Assembly (NCBI GenBank): GCA_019420325.1
Contig: JAHZHK010000017.1
Coordinates: 1 to 37,144 of the forward strand
Direction: 5' to 3'
From: Coriobacteriaceae bacterium
GTDB lineage: Bacteria; Actinomycetota; Coriobacteriia; Coriobacteriales; UMGS124
DNA length: 37,144 nt
A program made the translations under genes and the position numbers. The notes beneath the pieces are model-generated. The model did no database searches and had not been told where the DNA came from. It saw only the letters and a list, made by a program, of their open reading frames with translations. Shown in pieces: positions 15,038 through 22,767 of this stretch. The number at the start of each line of letters is the position of its first letter. Position 1 is the stretch's first letter.

Positions 15038-15976
15038 ATGGCAGCTGTGTCGCACTTCAAGACGTTCTCGACCCATCCCGCTTGCCGCATCATCCTCGAC
15101 TCCACCTCCGCTGTCACCGACGAGCTCGCCGAACGCATGGGCGTCGATGTGGTGGAGTTCCCCTTCGTCATGGCCGACGGCCAGCACTGGGACGACCAGT
15201 ACAAGTCGCTGGGGGCCAAGGAGTTCTACGACCGCATGCGTGCTGGCGAGCGCGTCTTGACGAGCGCCGTCCCTACGGGCGAGTTCGTCGAAATCTTCCG
15301 CGTCTGCGCCGAAGACGGCGTTCCCACGATGTACCTTTCGCTTACCGGAGGCCTTTCGAGCTCGGTGAACGACGCTCGCCAGGCCGCGTCCCTTTTGAAG
15401 GACGAGCATCCGGATTTTGACCTTGCGGTCATCGACTCCTGCGCTCCTTCCCTCACGGCGGCCCTTCTGTGCCAAGCGGCATGCAAGCTGCGCGACGAGG
15501 GCAAGACGATGCGTGAGATTGTCGAGTGGGTTGAGGCCAACAAGCACCGCATCCACGGCTACTTCACCCTCGAGTCGCTCGATTGGCTCGTCGCTGGCGG
15601 CCGCGTGCCCAAGGCGGCTGCGTCCGTCTCCGCTGTGCTCGACATGAAGGCCGACCTTACGTATGGCCTCGATGGCTCGCTCACACTGACGGGCGTGTCG
15701 CGCGGCCGCAAGAAGGCGCTCAAGGGTCTCGTGAAGAAGTTCAAGGAGTTCTATCGCGGTGATGCCGAGCACATGATCGGCATCGTCGACGCCGACGATG
15801 CCGAGGCGGCCGAAGCGGTTGAGGAGATGGTACGCGCCGAGCTGGGCGATGCCTGTCCCTCCATACAGCGCTTCACGCTCGACCCCACTATCGGCGGCCA
15901 TGTCGGTCCCGGAATGGTGGCCTTGGCCTTCTGGGGCACCGACCGTGCGCAGGACGCGCGGGCATCCAAGCGATAA
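15038..15976 (+). CDS. DegV family fatty-acid-binding protein
   Basis: DegV/FakB-like proteins bind a fatty acid and, in Firmicutes, present it to the kinase FakA for incorporation into phospholipid. The 312-residue sequence has the family features: IILDSTSAVTDELAE near the N-terminus, RVLTSAVPTGEFVEIF, TGGLSSSVNDARQAA, SLDWLVAGGRVPKAAA, and near the end GGHVGPGMVALAFWG. The start at 15038 is set by GAAAGG (15026-15031). An upstream in-frame start at 15017 would overlap the hpf terminator. No fakA homologue is next to it, so the partner is unknown. Confidence 0.9.
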   Translation: MAAVSHFKTFSTHPACRIILDSTSAVTDELAERMGVDVVEFPFVMADGQHWDDQYKSLGAKEFYDRMRAGERVLTSAVPTGEFVEIFRVCAEDGVPTMYLSLTGGLSSSVNDARQAASLLKDEHPDFDLAVIDSCAPSLTAALLCQAACKLRDEGKTMREIVEWVEANKHRIHGYFTLESLDWLVAGGRVPKAAASVSAVLDMKADLTYGLDGSLTLTGVSRGRKKALKGLVKKFKEFYRGDAEHMIGIVDADDAEAAEAVEEMVRAELGDACPSIQRFTLDPTIGGHVGPGMVALAFWGTDRAQDARASKR

Positions 15977-15991
15977 CACACGTTGTTTCGA

Positions 15992-16013
15992 CGGGGCGCC
16001 TGCGGGCGCCTCG
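15992..16013 (+). other. Hairpin between degV and the hydroxyacid dehydrogenase gene
   Basis: CGGGGCGCC and GGCGCCTCG pair over nine bases (one wobble) around TGCG. No T-run follows, so it is not a canonical terminator; the downstream gene may be read through. Confidence 0.4.
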
Positions 16014-16030
16014 ACTGTGAAAGGACATCC

Positions 16031-17143
16031 ATGACCTCAAAGCGCACGATAGCTTTCATCGGCTGCGGCACGATGGGGGCCGCTATGGCGGGTCACCTCA
16101 TCGACGCTGGCCATGAGCTGCGCGTATTCAATCGCACTCCCGAAAAGTGCACCCCCCTCGTTGCCCGTGGGGCCCAGCTTGCCCCTGACGTCGCCTCTGC
16201 CGTGCGCGATGCCGACGTCGTCATCACCATGGTGGGCACCCCTGTCGACGTCGAGGACCTCTACCTGAGTCACGACGGCATTCTCGAGGTCAGCGCACCC
16301 GGTGCCTACCTCATCGACATGACCACGTCCTCCCCGCAGCTCGCACGCGACATCTCCGAGGTCGCCGAGCTCTCCGGCAAGCACGCCTTCGACGCCCCCG
16401 TCACGGGCGGCCCCCAGGGTGCGGCGGCAGGCACACTCACCATCTTCTGTGGCACCGACGCCGAGACGCTCGCCGGCGTGCGCGACGTGCTTGCCTGCAT
16501 GGGCTCGAAGATTGTGTGCTTCGGTTCGGCCGGCAAGGGCCAGCTTGCCAAGCTCGCCAACCAGACGGCGCTCGCCGGCGCTATGGTGGGCTTTGCCGAG
16601 GGCCTCGCCTTTGCCAAGCAGGCCGGCCTTGACCTCGCTCAGACCCTTGACGCCCTCGCCGGTGGTATGGCCGATTCCAAGGCGCTCTCGACTTTTGGAC
16701 CCAAGGTGCTTGCAGGCGACTATGCGCCCGGCTTCACGGTCGACCACTACGTGAAGGACATCGACCTTATCGAGCAGGCGGCCGAGTCCATGGAGCTCAC
16801 GCTTCCCGGTGTCGACACGGCGCGCGACCTCTATGGCGTGCTTTCCGCGATTGGAGCAGGCAAGCTCGGCACCCAGGCTGTCGCCCTCATGTATGAGGAC
16901 GAGCAGACCTGTGCCAGCCATGGCCTGGACTGGTCGGCCCTGGGTACCTCTGATTTTGACGAGGACGAGGAGCATGGACACGCGGGTAGCGATACCTGCG
17001 GTTGCGACCATGACCACGATCACGGCGACGCTTGCAACCAGGTCCATGACGCCGATGATGACGACGAGGATTTTGAAGACTTTGATTTTGCCCAGGCATA
17101 TGGCCTGGAGAGTTTCTACGACCCGTCCGGGTCTCGAGAGTAA
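16031..17143 (+). CDS. NAD(P)-dependent beta-hydroxyacid dehydrogenase with metal-binding-like tail
   Basis: The first 290 residues are a standard 3-hydroxyisobutyrate / tartronate-semialdehyde reductase family enzyme: Rossmann motif IGCGTMGAAMAGHL, substrate loop DAPVTGGPQGAAAGTL at 121-135, catalytic Lys174 and Asn178 in KLANQ, and the helical C-terminal domain with GFTVDHYVKDIDL. The substrate cannot be told from sequence. Family members usually end near 290-300 residues. Here about 75 more follow, with clustered His, Cys and acidic residues (DTCGCDHDHDHGDAC at 321-335, then DDDDEDFEDFDF). This resembles the nickel/zinc-binding tails of SlyD or HypB. The start at 16031 has AAAGGA eight bases upstream. 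larB and larC, nickel-related genes, lie about 3-5 kb downstream. Confidence 0.9.
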   Translation: MTSKRTIAFIGCGTMGAAMAGHLIDAGHELRVFNRTPEKCTPLVARGAQLAPDVASAVRDADVVITMVGTPVDVEDLYLSHDGILEVSAPGAYLIDMTTSSPQLARDISEVAELSGKHAFDAPVTGGPQGAAAGTLTIFCGTDAETLAGVRDVLACMGSKIVCFGSAGKGQLAKLANQTALAGAMVGFAEGLAFAKQAGLDLAQTLDALAGGMADSKALSTFGPKVLAGDYAPGFTVDHYVKDIDLIEQAAESMELTLPGVDTARDLYGVLSAIGAGKLGTQAVALMYEDEQTCASHGLDWSALGTSDFDEDEEHGHAGSDTCGCDHDHDHGDACNQVHDADDDDEDFEDFDFAQAYGLESFYDPSGSRE

Positions 17144-17160
17144 GGAAGGACCCTACGCTT

Positions 17161-19530
17161 ATGGGCACCGACATCGACAATACCGCCGCCGAGCTTGAGT
17201 TCGCGGCACTGTGTCCCGCAGGCTTCGAGGAGCCGCTCGCCCAGGAGCTCCATGGGCTGGGTGCGCGTCGCATCAGGCCCCTGCGCGGCAGCGTCTCGTT
17301 TTACGGCGATCTTGCCTGCGCGTATCGGGTATGCCTGTGGGCGCGCTTGGCAAGCCGTGTCACGCTCGTCTTGGGGCGCTACCCCGTGGCAAGCATCGAC
17401 GAGCTGTACGAGGCCGCAAAGGCGTTCCCGTGGGAGCGCCACGTCGGCGAGAACGCCACTATCGCCGTTGAGGCGCGCGGCGGCAACGACGGCGTGCGCG
17501 ACATGCGCTTTGCGACCCTGCGCGTGAAGGACGCCATCTGCGACCGCCTGCGCGAGCTGCGCGGCAGCCGCCCCTTCGTTGACGTCGACCGTCCCGATGT
17601 GCGCATCGTGGCCACCGTGCGTGCCAACAAGACGCTCTTCTCGCTCGACCTGGGCGGAGGCTCGCTCATCGACCATGGGTATCGCGTGCCTTCCCGCGGC
17701 CGCGTCGCCTCTGGCCGTGCGGGCTTCGTGCGCGAGGACATGGCTGACCTGCTGCTCAACCTGGCCGACTGGACCAAGGTCTGCCGCCGCAACAACCGCG
17801 CCCATCTCGTCGACCCGCTCGGCACCTCGCCTGCGCTCGACGTCGAGGCCGCATGCATCGCTGCCGACCGCGCTCCGCGCCTGGTAAAGCGTTACTGGGG
17901 CTTCACTGGCTGGCTTGGTCATGACGCCCAGGCATGGGATGAGATCCTGCGCGACGCCCAGGCTCGCTTCGAGGCCGGACGTGCATGCGGCGTGCGCGTG
18001 AGCGTCGCCTGCACCGACCCTGCGGCACGCGTGGAGCTCGCCGACATGGCCAAGCGTGCCGGCGTCGATGGCCTGCTCGACGTTCAGGCGTGTGGTCCCG
18101 CCGTGCTCGACCTGGGGGAGGAGCGCCTGAGCGACCCCGTCGTCGTGTGCGCCCTGCCCGACGAGGGCATCGTGGGCCTCATGGGCGACCTGCCTGCCCG
18201 CCTGGCGGCCATGGCGGCTCTCACCCGTGGCGAGCAGCTGGCCGAGGCGCCCCTTGCGGCCCTCGTCACCACCGATATCCTCCAGCGCACGCTCTCCATC
18301 GAGCCCGAGGTTGTGTGCAACGTCATCAACGGCAAGGACGATGCTTCCATCCTCGTCTTCCCCAGTGCCGCCCAGGCTGCCCGCGCCATGGTGCAGAAGG
18401 CCGCGGCCGGCTCCGACGCCAAGGACGAGGACGCTTCTCAGCCTGAGGGCGAGGCCCTCGAGGGCTCCCGTGCCGCCCAGGCCGCCCCTGCCCCACAGCT
18501 CTTCCATACCATCGACCTTCCCGGTGACGCCGGTCAGATCGACGTGCTCGTGCCTGCTTCCGACCAGTTTGCGGCGCGCCTGCACAAGGCTGCCAAGGCT
18601 GCAGGCAAGTGGGCCCGCAGGGAGAACATCAGCTGCTACCGCATCTACGACGCCGACCTGCCCGATTACGCAGTGAGCATCGACCTCTACCAGGGCAGTG
18701 ACATTACGCCTGGTCGTTGGGTTGTCATGAGCGAGTACGCTGCTCCTCGCGGCATCGACCAGAACCTGGCTCAGCGCCGTCTGGCCGACGCGCTCGCCAT
18801 TACGCCGCGCGTACTCGGCGTTGACCCCGAGAACGTCTTCCTCAAGGTGCGCCGTCATTCCAAGGGTGGCTCGCAGTACTCCGAGCGCGTCCGTCAGGGT
18901 CGCACGGCCCTTGTCGAGGAGGGTGGCTTGCTCTTCGAGGTCAACTTCTCCGACTACCTTGACACCGGTCTCTTCCTCGACCACCGCATCGTGCGCTCGA
19001 TGATTGCCGAGCGCTCCAGCCGTGTGCGTTTCCTCAACCTGTTTGCGTACACCGGCGCTGCCAGCTGTTATGCGGCTGCGGGTGACGCATACCAGACCAC
19101 CACGGTGGACATGAGCAAGACGTATCTGGCGTGGGCGCAGCGCAACATGGAGCAGAATGGCTTCTCCGGCCCCATGCACGAGTACGTGCAGGCCGACGTC
19201 ATGCCGTGGATCTCGCAGCAGCGCCGCACCGGCAACCGCTGGGACCTCATCTACATCGACCCGCCGACGTTCTCCAACTCCGCGCGCATGCACAAGCGCG
19301 GCTTTGACGTACAGGTCGACCACTCCGAGCTCATCATCGGTGCATCGCGCCTTCTCACGCGCACCGGCTCGATCATCTTCTCGTGCAACCTGCGCGGTTT
19401 TGAGCCCGACCTTGAGAAGCTCGACAAGGCCGGCATCGAGCTCGAGGATGTGACCGCCTCCACCATTCCGCGCGACTTCGAGCGCAACGCTCGCATCCAT
19501 CACTGCTATCTGGCTCGTCGCGTTCGCTAA
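17161..19530 (+). CDS. rlmKL: RlmKL-type 23S rRNA methyltransferase with degenerate RlmL half
   Basis: The protein aligns along its length with E. coli RlmKL, which methylates G2445 (N2, RlmL half) and G2069 (N7, RlmK half). The THUMP region and RNVKDAI-like helix are present, and CAYRVCLWARLASRVTLVLG is typical. In the RlmL domain the SAM motif, DPMCGSGT in E. coli, reads DPLGTSPA (218-225), and the catalytic NPPYGERL region reads ALPDEGIV (from 331); both active-site elements are lost. The RlmK half is intact: FLNLFAYTGAAS near 626, TTTVDMSKTYL, and IDPPTFSNS near 700. A 40-residue Ala/Glu-rich linker joins the halves. I infer an active m7G2069 methyltransferase whose N-terminal half is now an RNA-binding scaffold. 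Start ATG after AAGGAAGGA; terminator follows. Confidence 0.92.
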   Translation: MGTDIDNTAAELEFAALCPAGFEEPLAQELHGLGARRIRPLRGSVSFYGDLACAYRVCLWARLASRVTLVLGRYPVASIDELYEAAKAFPWERHVGENATIAVEARGGNDGVRDMRFATLRVKDAICDRLRELRGSRPFVDVDRPDVRIVATVRANKTLFSLDLGGGSLIDHGYRVPSRGRVASGRAGFVREDMADLLLNLADWTKVCRRNNRAHLVDPLGTSPALDVEAACIAADRAPRLVKRYWGFTGWLGHDAQAWDEILRDAQARFEAGRACGVRVSVACTDPAARVELADMAKRAGVDGLLDVQACGPAVLDLGEERLSDPVVVCALPDEGIVGLMGDLPARLAAMAALTRGEQLAEAPLAALVTTDILQRTLSIEPEVVCNVINGKDDASILVFPSAAQAARAMVQKAAAGSDAKDEDASQPEGEALEGSRAAQAAPAPQLFHTIDLPGDAGQIDVLVPASDQFAARLHKAAKAAGKWARRENISCYRIYDADLPDYAVSIDLYQGSDITPGRWVVMSEYAAPRGIDQNLAQRRLADALAITPRVLGVDPENVFLKVRRHSKGGSQYSERVRQGRTALVEEGGLLFEVNFSDYLDTGLFLDHRIVRSMIAERSSRVRFLNLFAYTGAASCYAAAGDAYQTTTVDMSKTYLAWAQRNMEQNGFSGPMHEYVQADVMPWISQQRRTGNRWDLIYIDPPTFSNSARMHKRGFDVQVDHSELIIGASRLLTRTGSIIFSCNLRGFEPDLEKLDKAGIELEDVTASTIPRDFERNARIHHCYLARRVR

Positions 19531-19538
19531 GTTTGCAT

Positions 19539-19598
19539 CCTCGCCGCTGGCCGTTTGTTTGGTTTTTGAGACAAGGGCCAGCGGCGAGGTGCCTTTTT
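19539..19598 (+). terminator. Intrinsic terminator after rlmKL
   Basis: A 14-bp perfect stem (CCTCGCCGCTGGCC, 19539-19552, with its complement at 19576-19589) encloses a 23-base loop and is followed by TGCCTTTTT. Confidence 0.88.
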
Positions 19599-19656
19599 CC
19601 TGCCCTTTTGACTAAAATGGGAGGTCTACATCAACCAAGTCAATCAGGGGGCAGCT

Positions 19657-20226
19657 ATGAGCGACATGTCAGCCGAAGAGCAGGTAATGCAGTTGTGGCA
19701 GCAGGCCCTTTCTGGCCGCAGCCGTAAGGAGCGTCAGATTGCCGCCCACGCCTTTGCCGTGGCAAGCGTTTCCGTTCCCGAAAAGGTTGCCGCCTATGCC
19801 GACGTTCTCGTGAGCGCCGTCGGGCGCCCCGAGGCCCAGACGCGCTGGGAGTCGCTTGACGCGCTTGCCCACATCGCGCCCTATGCGCCCGAGGCTGTCG
19901 CCGAGGCATTTACGAGTGCTGAAGACTGCCTGTTTGAGGAAGAGTCGGGTCTCGTGCGCCTCAATGCGTTCCTCTATTTCGTGAGCCTGGGCATGTGCGG
20001 CCCGGAGTGGTCGAGCAAGGCATGGCCGCTTATGGACGAGGCCATCCAGTGCATGCATGGCGACGAGGAGTACCCTGAGATGCTTCAGGCGCTCGTTGAG
20101 TTTGTCCAGGTTGACATCGACCCTGCCGTGCGCCAGGCAATTATCGACCGTCTCGCGTTTGATGCCCAGAGTGGAAAAGGCGAAGCCTCTATGCTTGCCC
20201 GCAAGGTGATTCAGGCGGCATGCTAG
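19657..20226 (+). CDS. Hypothetical HEAT-repeat-like helical protein
   Basis: The 189-residue protein has no motif that I recognise. Its composition is alpha-helical, with repeating Ala/Leu-rich segments of about 35-40 residues (AAHAFAVASVSVPEKVAAYADVLVSAV, WESLDALAHIAPYAPEAVAEAF, LQALVEFVQVDIDPAVRQAIIDRLAFD described here only in parts) that resemble HEAT/armadillo repeats, a protein-binding scaffold. No signal peptide or membrane segment is seen. The start ATG has an AGGGGG ribosome binding site. TAAAAT (19613-19618) may be the -10 box. The 3' end overlaps larC on the opposite strand by 38 bases. Function unknown; a cytoplasmic adaptor is a guess. Confidence 0.75.
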   Translation: MSDMSAEEQVMQLWQQALSGRSRKERQIAAHAFAVASVSVPEKVAAYADVLVSAVGRPEAQTRWESLDALAHIAPYAPEAVAEAFTSAEDCLFEEESGLVRLNAFLYFVSLGMCGPEWSSKAWPLMDEAIQCMHGDEEYPEMLQALVEFVQVDIDPAVRQAIIDRLAFDAQSGKGEASMLARKVIQAAC

Positions 20227-21772
20227 CAAGCGCGATGCGCAAAACTTCCTGGTAGCCCTTGCCGCTTGCGTGCGTAAGGGCTGCAAGGCTGTCGTGCTCG
20301 GGCATTGTGCGCGTCTGCCCGCCGGGAAGTTCCACCGTCTTGGCTTCTACTGTGCCAAGCGGGGTCGCCACCTTGCAGGACCTGCGTACAAGCACCGTGC
20401 GCTCCATGCGCTGACGCCTCACGCCGATGGTGGTCGTGTTCAAGAAGAGAATATTCTCGCAGCACTCGCGCCGCCCCTCGTCGCAGATGACTTGAATCTG
20501 CCACGCGGGGCGGTTTTTCTTCGTGAAGACGGGGACGAAGTGGGCCTCTTTTGCACCCGCTGCGAGCAACGCTTCCATGCAATAGCCGAGCGCTTCTCCC
20601 GTGCAGTCGTCCACATCACACTCGAGCTTCCAGATTTCGCGAGGCGTGGTGTCGTCTTGCGTGTCGCTGTGCTGCGGTGCATCCGTTTCAATGAGGTGCG
20701 TGCGTAGGATGCCGCTTGTTCCCTTGTTGTCGCGCTTGCCGGCCCCCACGCCGGTCGCGATGATGCGGAAAGCGGCGGGCAGCTTGTCCTGTGTGCGGGT
20801 TGCAGCCACGATGGCTGCACCTGTGGGCGTGACGAGTTCGCCCTGGACAGGCAGTACATGCAGGGCGATGCCGTGCTGAGCCACCGTGGCGCATACGGCA
20901 GGCACGGGCACGGGCAGTATGCCATGCGCGCAGCGCACGGTTCCGCTTCCCTCGCAAAGAAAGGGGACCACGACCTCGTCGATGTCGAGCGCGTCGAGAC
21001 ACACGGCTGCCGATACTATGTCGACGATGGAGTCGACGGCACCCACCTCGTGGAAGTGGACCATTTCCGGCGTAGTGCCGTGCGCCTGCGCCTCCGCCTG
21101 GGCCAGGACCTCGAATACGCGCTGGGCCGTGTACCTTGCGCGTTGGGTCAACGTGCCGGCATCGATGATGGCAAGAACATCGGCCAGACTGCGATGCTCA
21201 TGGTGGTGGTGCACGCCCTCGTGGGAATGCTCACCCTCATGCGCATGATGGCGGCTGTGGTTGTCTGCGTGCTCATGGGGGAGATTGCACTCGTTTTCAT
21301 GTTCATGGCAGTGGACGGTCTCTCCATCATGCGCGTGGGCAGGGAGTTCACACCCGCCATGTCCGTGGCGGTGTCCGTCCTCGTCGTGGTGGTGATTGTG
21401 GCTGTGCTCGCTTGCACCCTCATGCATGTGGGAATGTTCGTCCTCATGCGCATGGGAGTGATCGTGGTCGTGTCCGGAATCATCGGCCTGCTCGTACGCA
21501 TGGGCGCACGTGGCATCACCTTCAAGATGGCCGTAGAGCCACGCCATGTCATGGTCATGGTTTTCCAGCTCAGCCTGAAGCCGCACGTCGAAGTCGCGGG
21601 CGCGCACACCGTTCTTCGCCACCTCACTCACGACGACCTCGTATCCCGTGAGCGGCAGACTTGCGAGCGTTTTGTGCAGGTGCTGCTCATCGGCCCCCAA
21701 ATCGAGCAGGGATGCGACGACCATGTCGCCGCTGATGCCCGATGCGCATTCGAGATAGAGGGTCTTTCCCAT
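20189..21772 (-). CDS. larC: Nickel-pincer cofactor biosynthesis protein LarC with His-rich insert
   Basis: LarC inserts nickel into the dithio-pyridinium mononucleotide made by LarB and LarE, giving the nickel-pincer nucleotide used by lactate racemase and relatives. The 527-residue single chain starts GKTLYLECASGISGDM and has HEVGAVDSIVDIV, GELVTPTGAAIVA, and the C-terminal ferredoxin-like segment KLECDVDDCTGEALGYCMEALLAAGA. In Lactiplantibacillus plantarum LarC is made by ribosomal frameshift; here one frame covers both parts. Between residues 101 and 193 there are about 34 histidines, with Asp, Glu and some Cys, an evident metal-holding insert. The start at 21772 is set by GGAAAGGACATCTC; longer starts add non-homologous sequence. 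larB lies 34 bases upstream. The end overlaps the convergent HEAT-like gene. Confidence 0.95.
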   Translation of the reverse strand: MGKTLYLECASGISGDMVVASLLDLGADEQHLHKTLASLPLTGYEVVVSEVAKNGVRARDFDVRLQAELENHDHDMAWLYGHLEGDATCAHAYEQADDSGHDHDHSHAHEDEHSHMHEGASEHSHNHHHDEDGHRHGHGGCELPAHAHDGETVHCHEHENECNLPHEHADNHSRHHAHEGEHSHEGVHHHHEHRSLADVLAIIDAGTLTQRARYTAQRVFEVLAQAEAQAHGTTPEMVHFHEVGAVDSIVDIVSAAVCLDALDIDEVVVPFLCEGSGTVRCAHGILPVPVPAVCATVAQHGIALHVLPVQGELVTPTGAAIVAATRTQDKLPAAFRIIATGVGAGKRDNKGTSGILRTHLIETDAPQHSDTQDDTTPREIWKLECDVDDCTGEALGYCMEALLAAGAKEAHFVPVFTKKNRPAWQIQVICDEGRRECCENILFLNTTTIGVRRQRMERTVLVRRSCKVATPLGTVEAKTVELPGGQTRTMPEHDSLAALTHASGKGYQEVLRIALASMPPESPCGQA

Positions 21773-21806
21773 GAGATGTCCTTTCCGACGGCGAGATGAC
21801 CTGCCG

Positions 21807-22580
21807 CTAGCGGCGGTGGTTGATGAGGCTCGCCTGGTAGCCGGCCCCAAAGCCGTTGTCGATGTTGACGACGCTCACGCCGCTGGCGCAGCTGTTGAGC
21901 ATGGCCAGCAGGGCGGTGACTCCGCCAAAGCTCGCCCCGTAACCCACGCTTGTGGGCACGGCGATGACGGGGCAGCTCGCCAGGCCTGCGACGACGCCGG
22001 GAAGCGCCCCCTCCATACCGGCGACGGCGACGATGACGTTTGCGTCGGCGATGTCGTCGGCATGGCGCAGAAGGCGGTGGATTCCGGCCACGCCCACGTC
22101 CCAGGCGCGCACGACGCGGTTGCCGAGCATCTCGGCGGTAAGGGCTGCCTCCTCGGCCACGGGAAGGTCGCTCGTACCTGCGCATACGACGAGAATCGTC
22201 CCCTCGCTATCCGCCGCGGGCTTATCGCCTACGATGCCCATACGAGCCTGCTCATGGTAGGCGAGAGTAATGTCTGATTGTGTATCGTTTTCTAAGAGAG
22301 ACTGGACTTCGGCGGCTTTTTCCTGGTCAAGGCGCGTCACCATGACGCGGGCCTGGCCGGATTGTACGAGGGCGCCCACGATGCCGGCAATTTGCTCGGC
22401 GGTCTTTCCTGCGCCGTACACAACTTCCGACACGCCCTGGCGTGCGCCGCGCTGTAGGTCGAGGGTCGCGTATTCGAGTTTGGCCACGTCGGCTGTGCCG
22501 ATGCGCCGCGCCGCCTCTTCGGCAGGCACGCGACCTTGTGAAACCTCATCCAAAAGCGCGAGCAGCTCGCTTCTTTCCAT
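21807..22580 (-). CDS. larB: Pyridinium-3,5-biscarboxylic acid mononucleotide synthase LarB
   Basis: LarB carboxylates nicotinic acid adenine dinucleotide and cleaves off AMP, the first step to the nickel-pincer cofactor. The 257-residue protein has the N-terminal helical part (LLDEVSQGRVPAEEAARRI), EVVYGAGKT, and the PurE-like core with VCAGTSDLPVAEEAA, DVGVAGIHRL, VAGMEGALPGVVAGL, VPTSVGYGASFGG and the LNSCASGVSVVNIDNGFGAG segment with the catalytic Cys. I start it at the ATG at 22580 (GGGAG seven bases upstream) rather than the adjoining GTG at 22583. It is the first gene of a larB-larC pair; larE and larA are not in the window. Confidence 0.96.
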   Translation of the reverse strand: MERSELLALLDEVSQGRVPAEEAARRIGTADVAKLEYATLDLQRGARQGVSEVVYGAGKTAEQIAGIVGALVQSGQARVMVTRLDQEKAAEVQSLLENDTQSDITLAYHEQARMGIVGDKPAADSEGTILVVCAGTSDLPVAEEAALTAEMLGNRVVRAWDVGVAGIHRLLRHADDIADANVIVAVAGMEGALPGVVAGLASCPVIAVPTSVGYGASFGGVTALLAMLNSCASGVSVVNIDNGFGAGYQASLINHRR

Positions 22581-22590
22581 CACGTCTCCC

Positions 22591-22613
22591 TTCGCATGTG
22601 CGAAAAGACTCTA
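22591..22613 (-). promoter_or_regulatory. larB promoter with palindrome at the start site
   Basis: On the minus strand TGGTAGAGT is an extended -10 box (hexamer 22613-22608). The perfect inverted repeat TTCGCA-TG-TGCGAA (22591-22604) follows and would cover the expected transcription start near 22601. It could be an operator, or a hairpin in the leader. The regulator is unknown. Confidence 0.45.
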
Positions 22614-22767
22614 CCATTTGAGGGCAACTGCACCTTTCAAGACATCTATCTTTAGCGATTTGCACAAGCATGCTGCATCAAGGTGGACTACACTGCTCTC
22701 ACCCATGCGGGAAGCGCCCGCGGGGCTGTTTTTGCCCATTGCCCATGTCACACGAAAGGTCGCTCAA

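Noticed and set aside
17116..19503. Open frame of 795 codons on the minus strand opposite rlmKL
   Set aside because: Antisense shadow; rlmKL aligns along its whole length with a known family.
20858..21799. Open frame of 313 codons on the + strand opposite larC, rich in Met and Val
   Set aside because: The Met/Val-rich runs are the complement of larC histidine and aspartate codons. It has no independent support.
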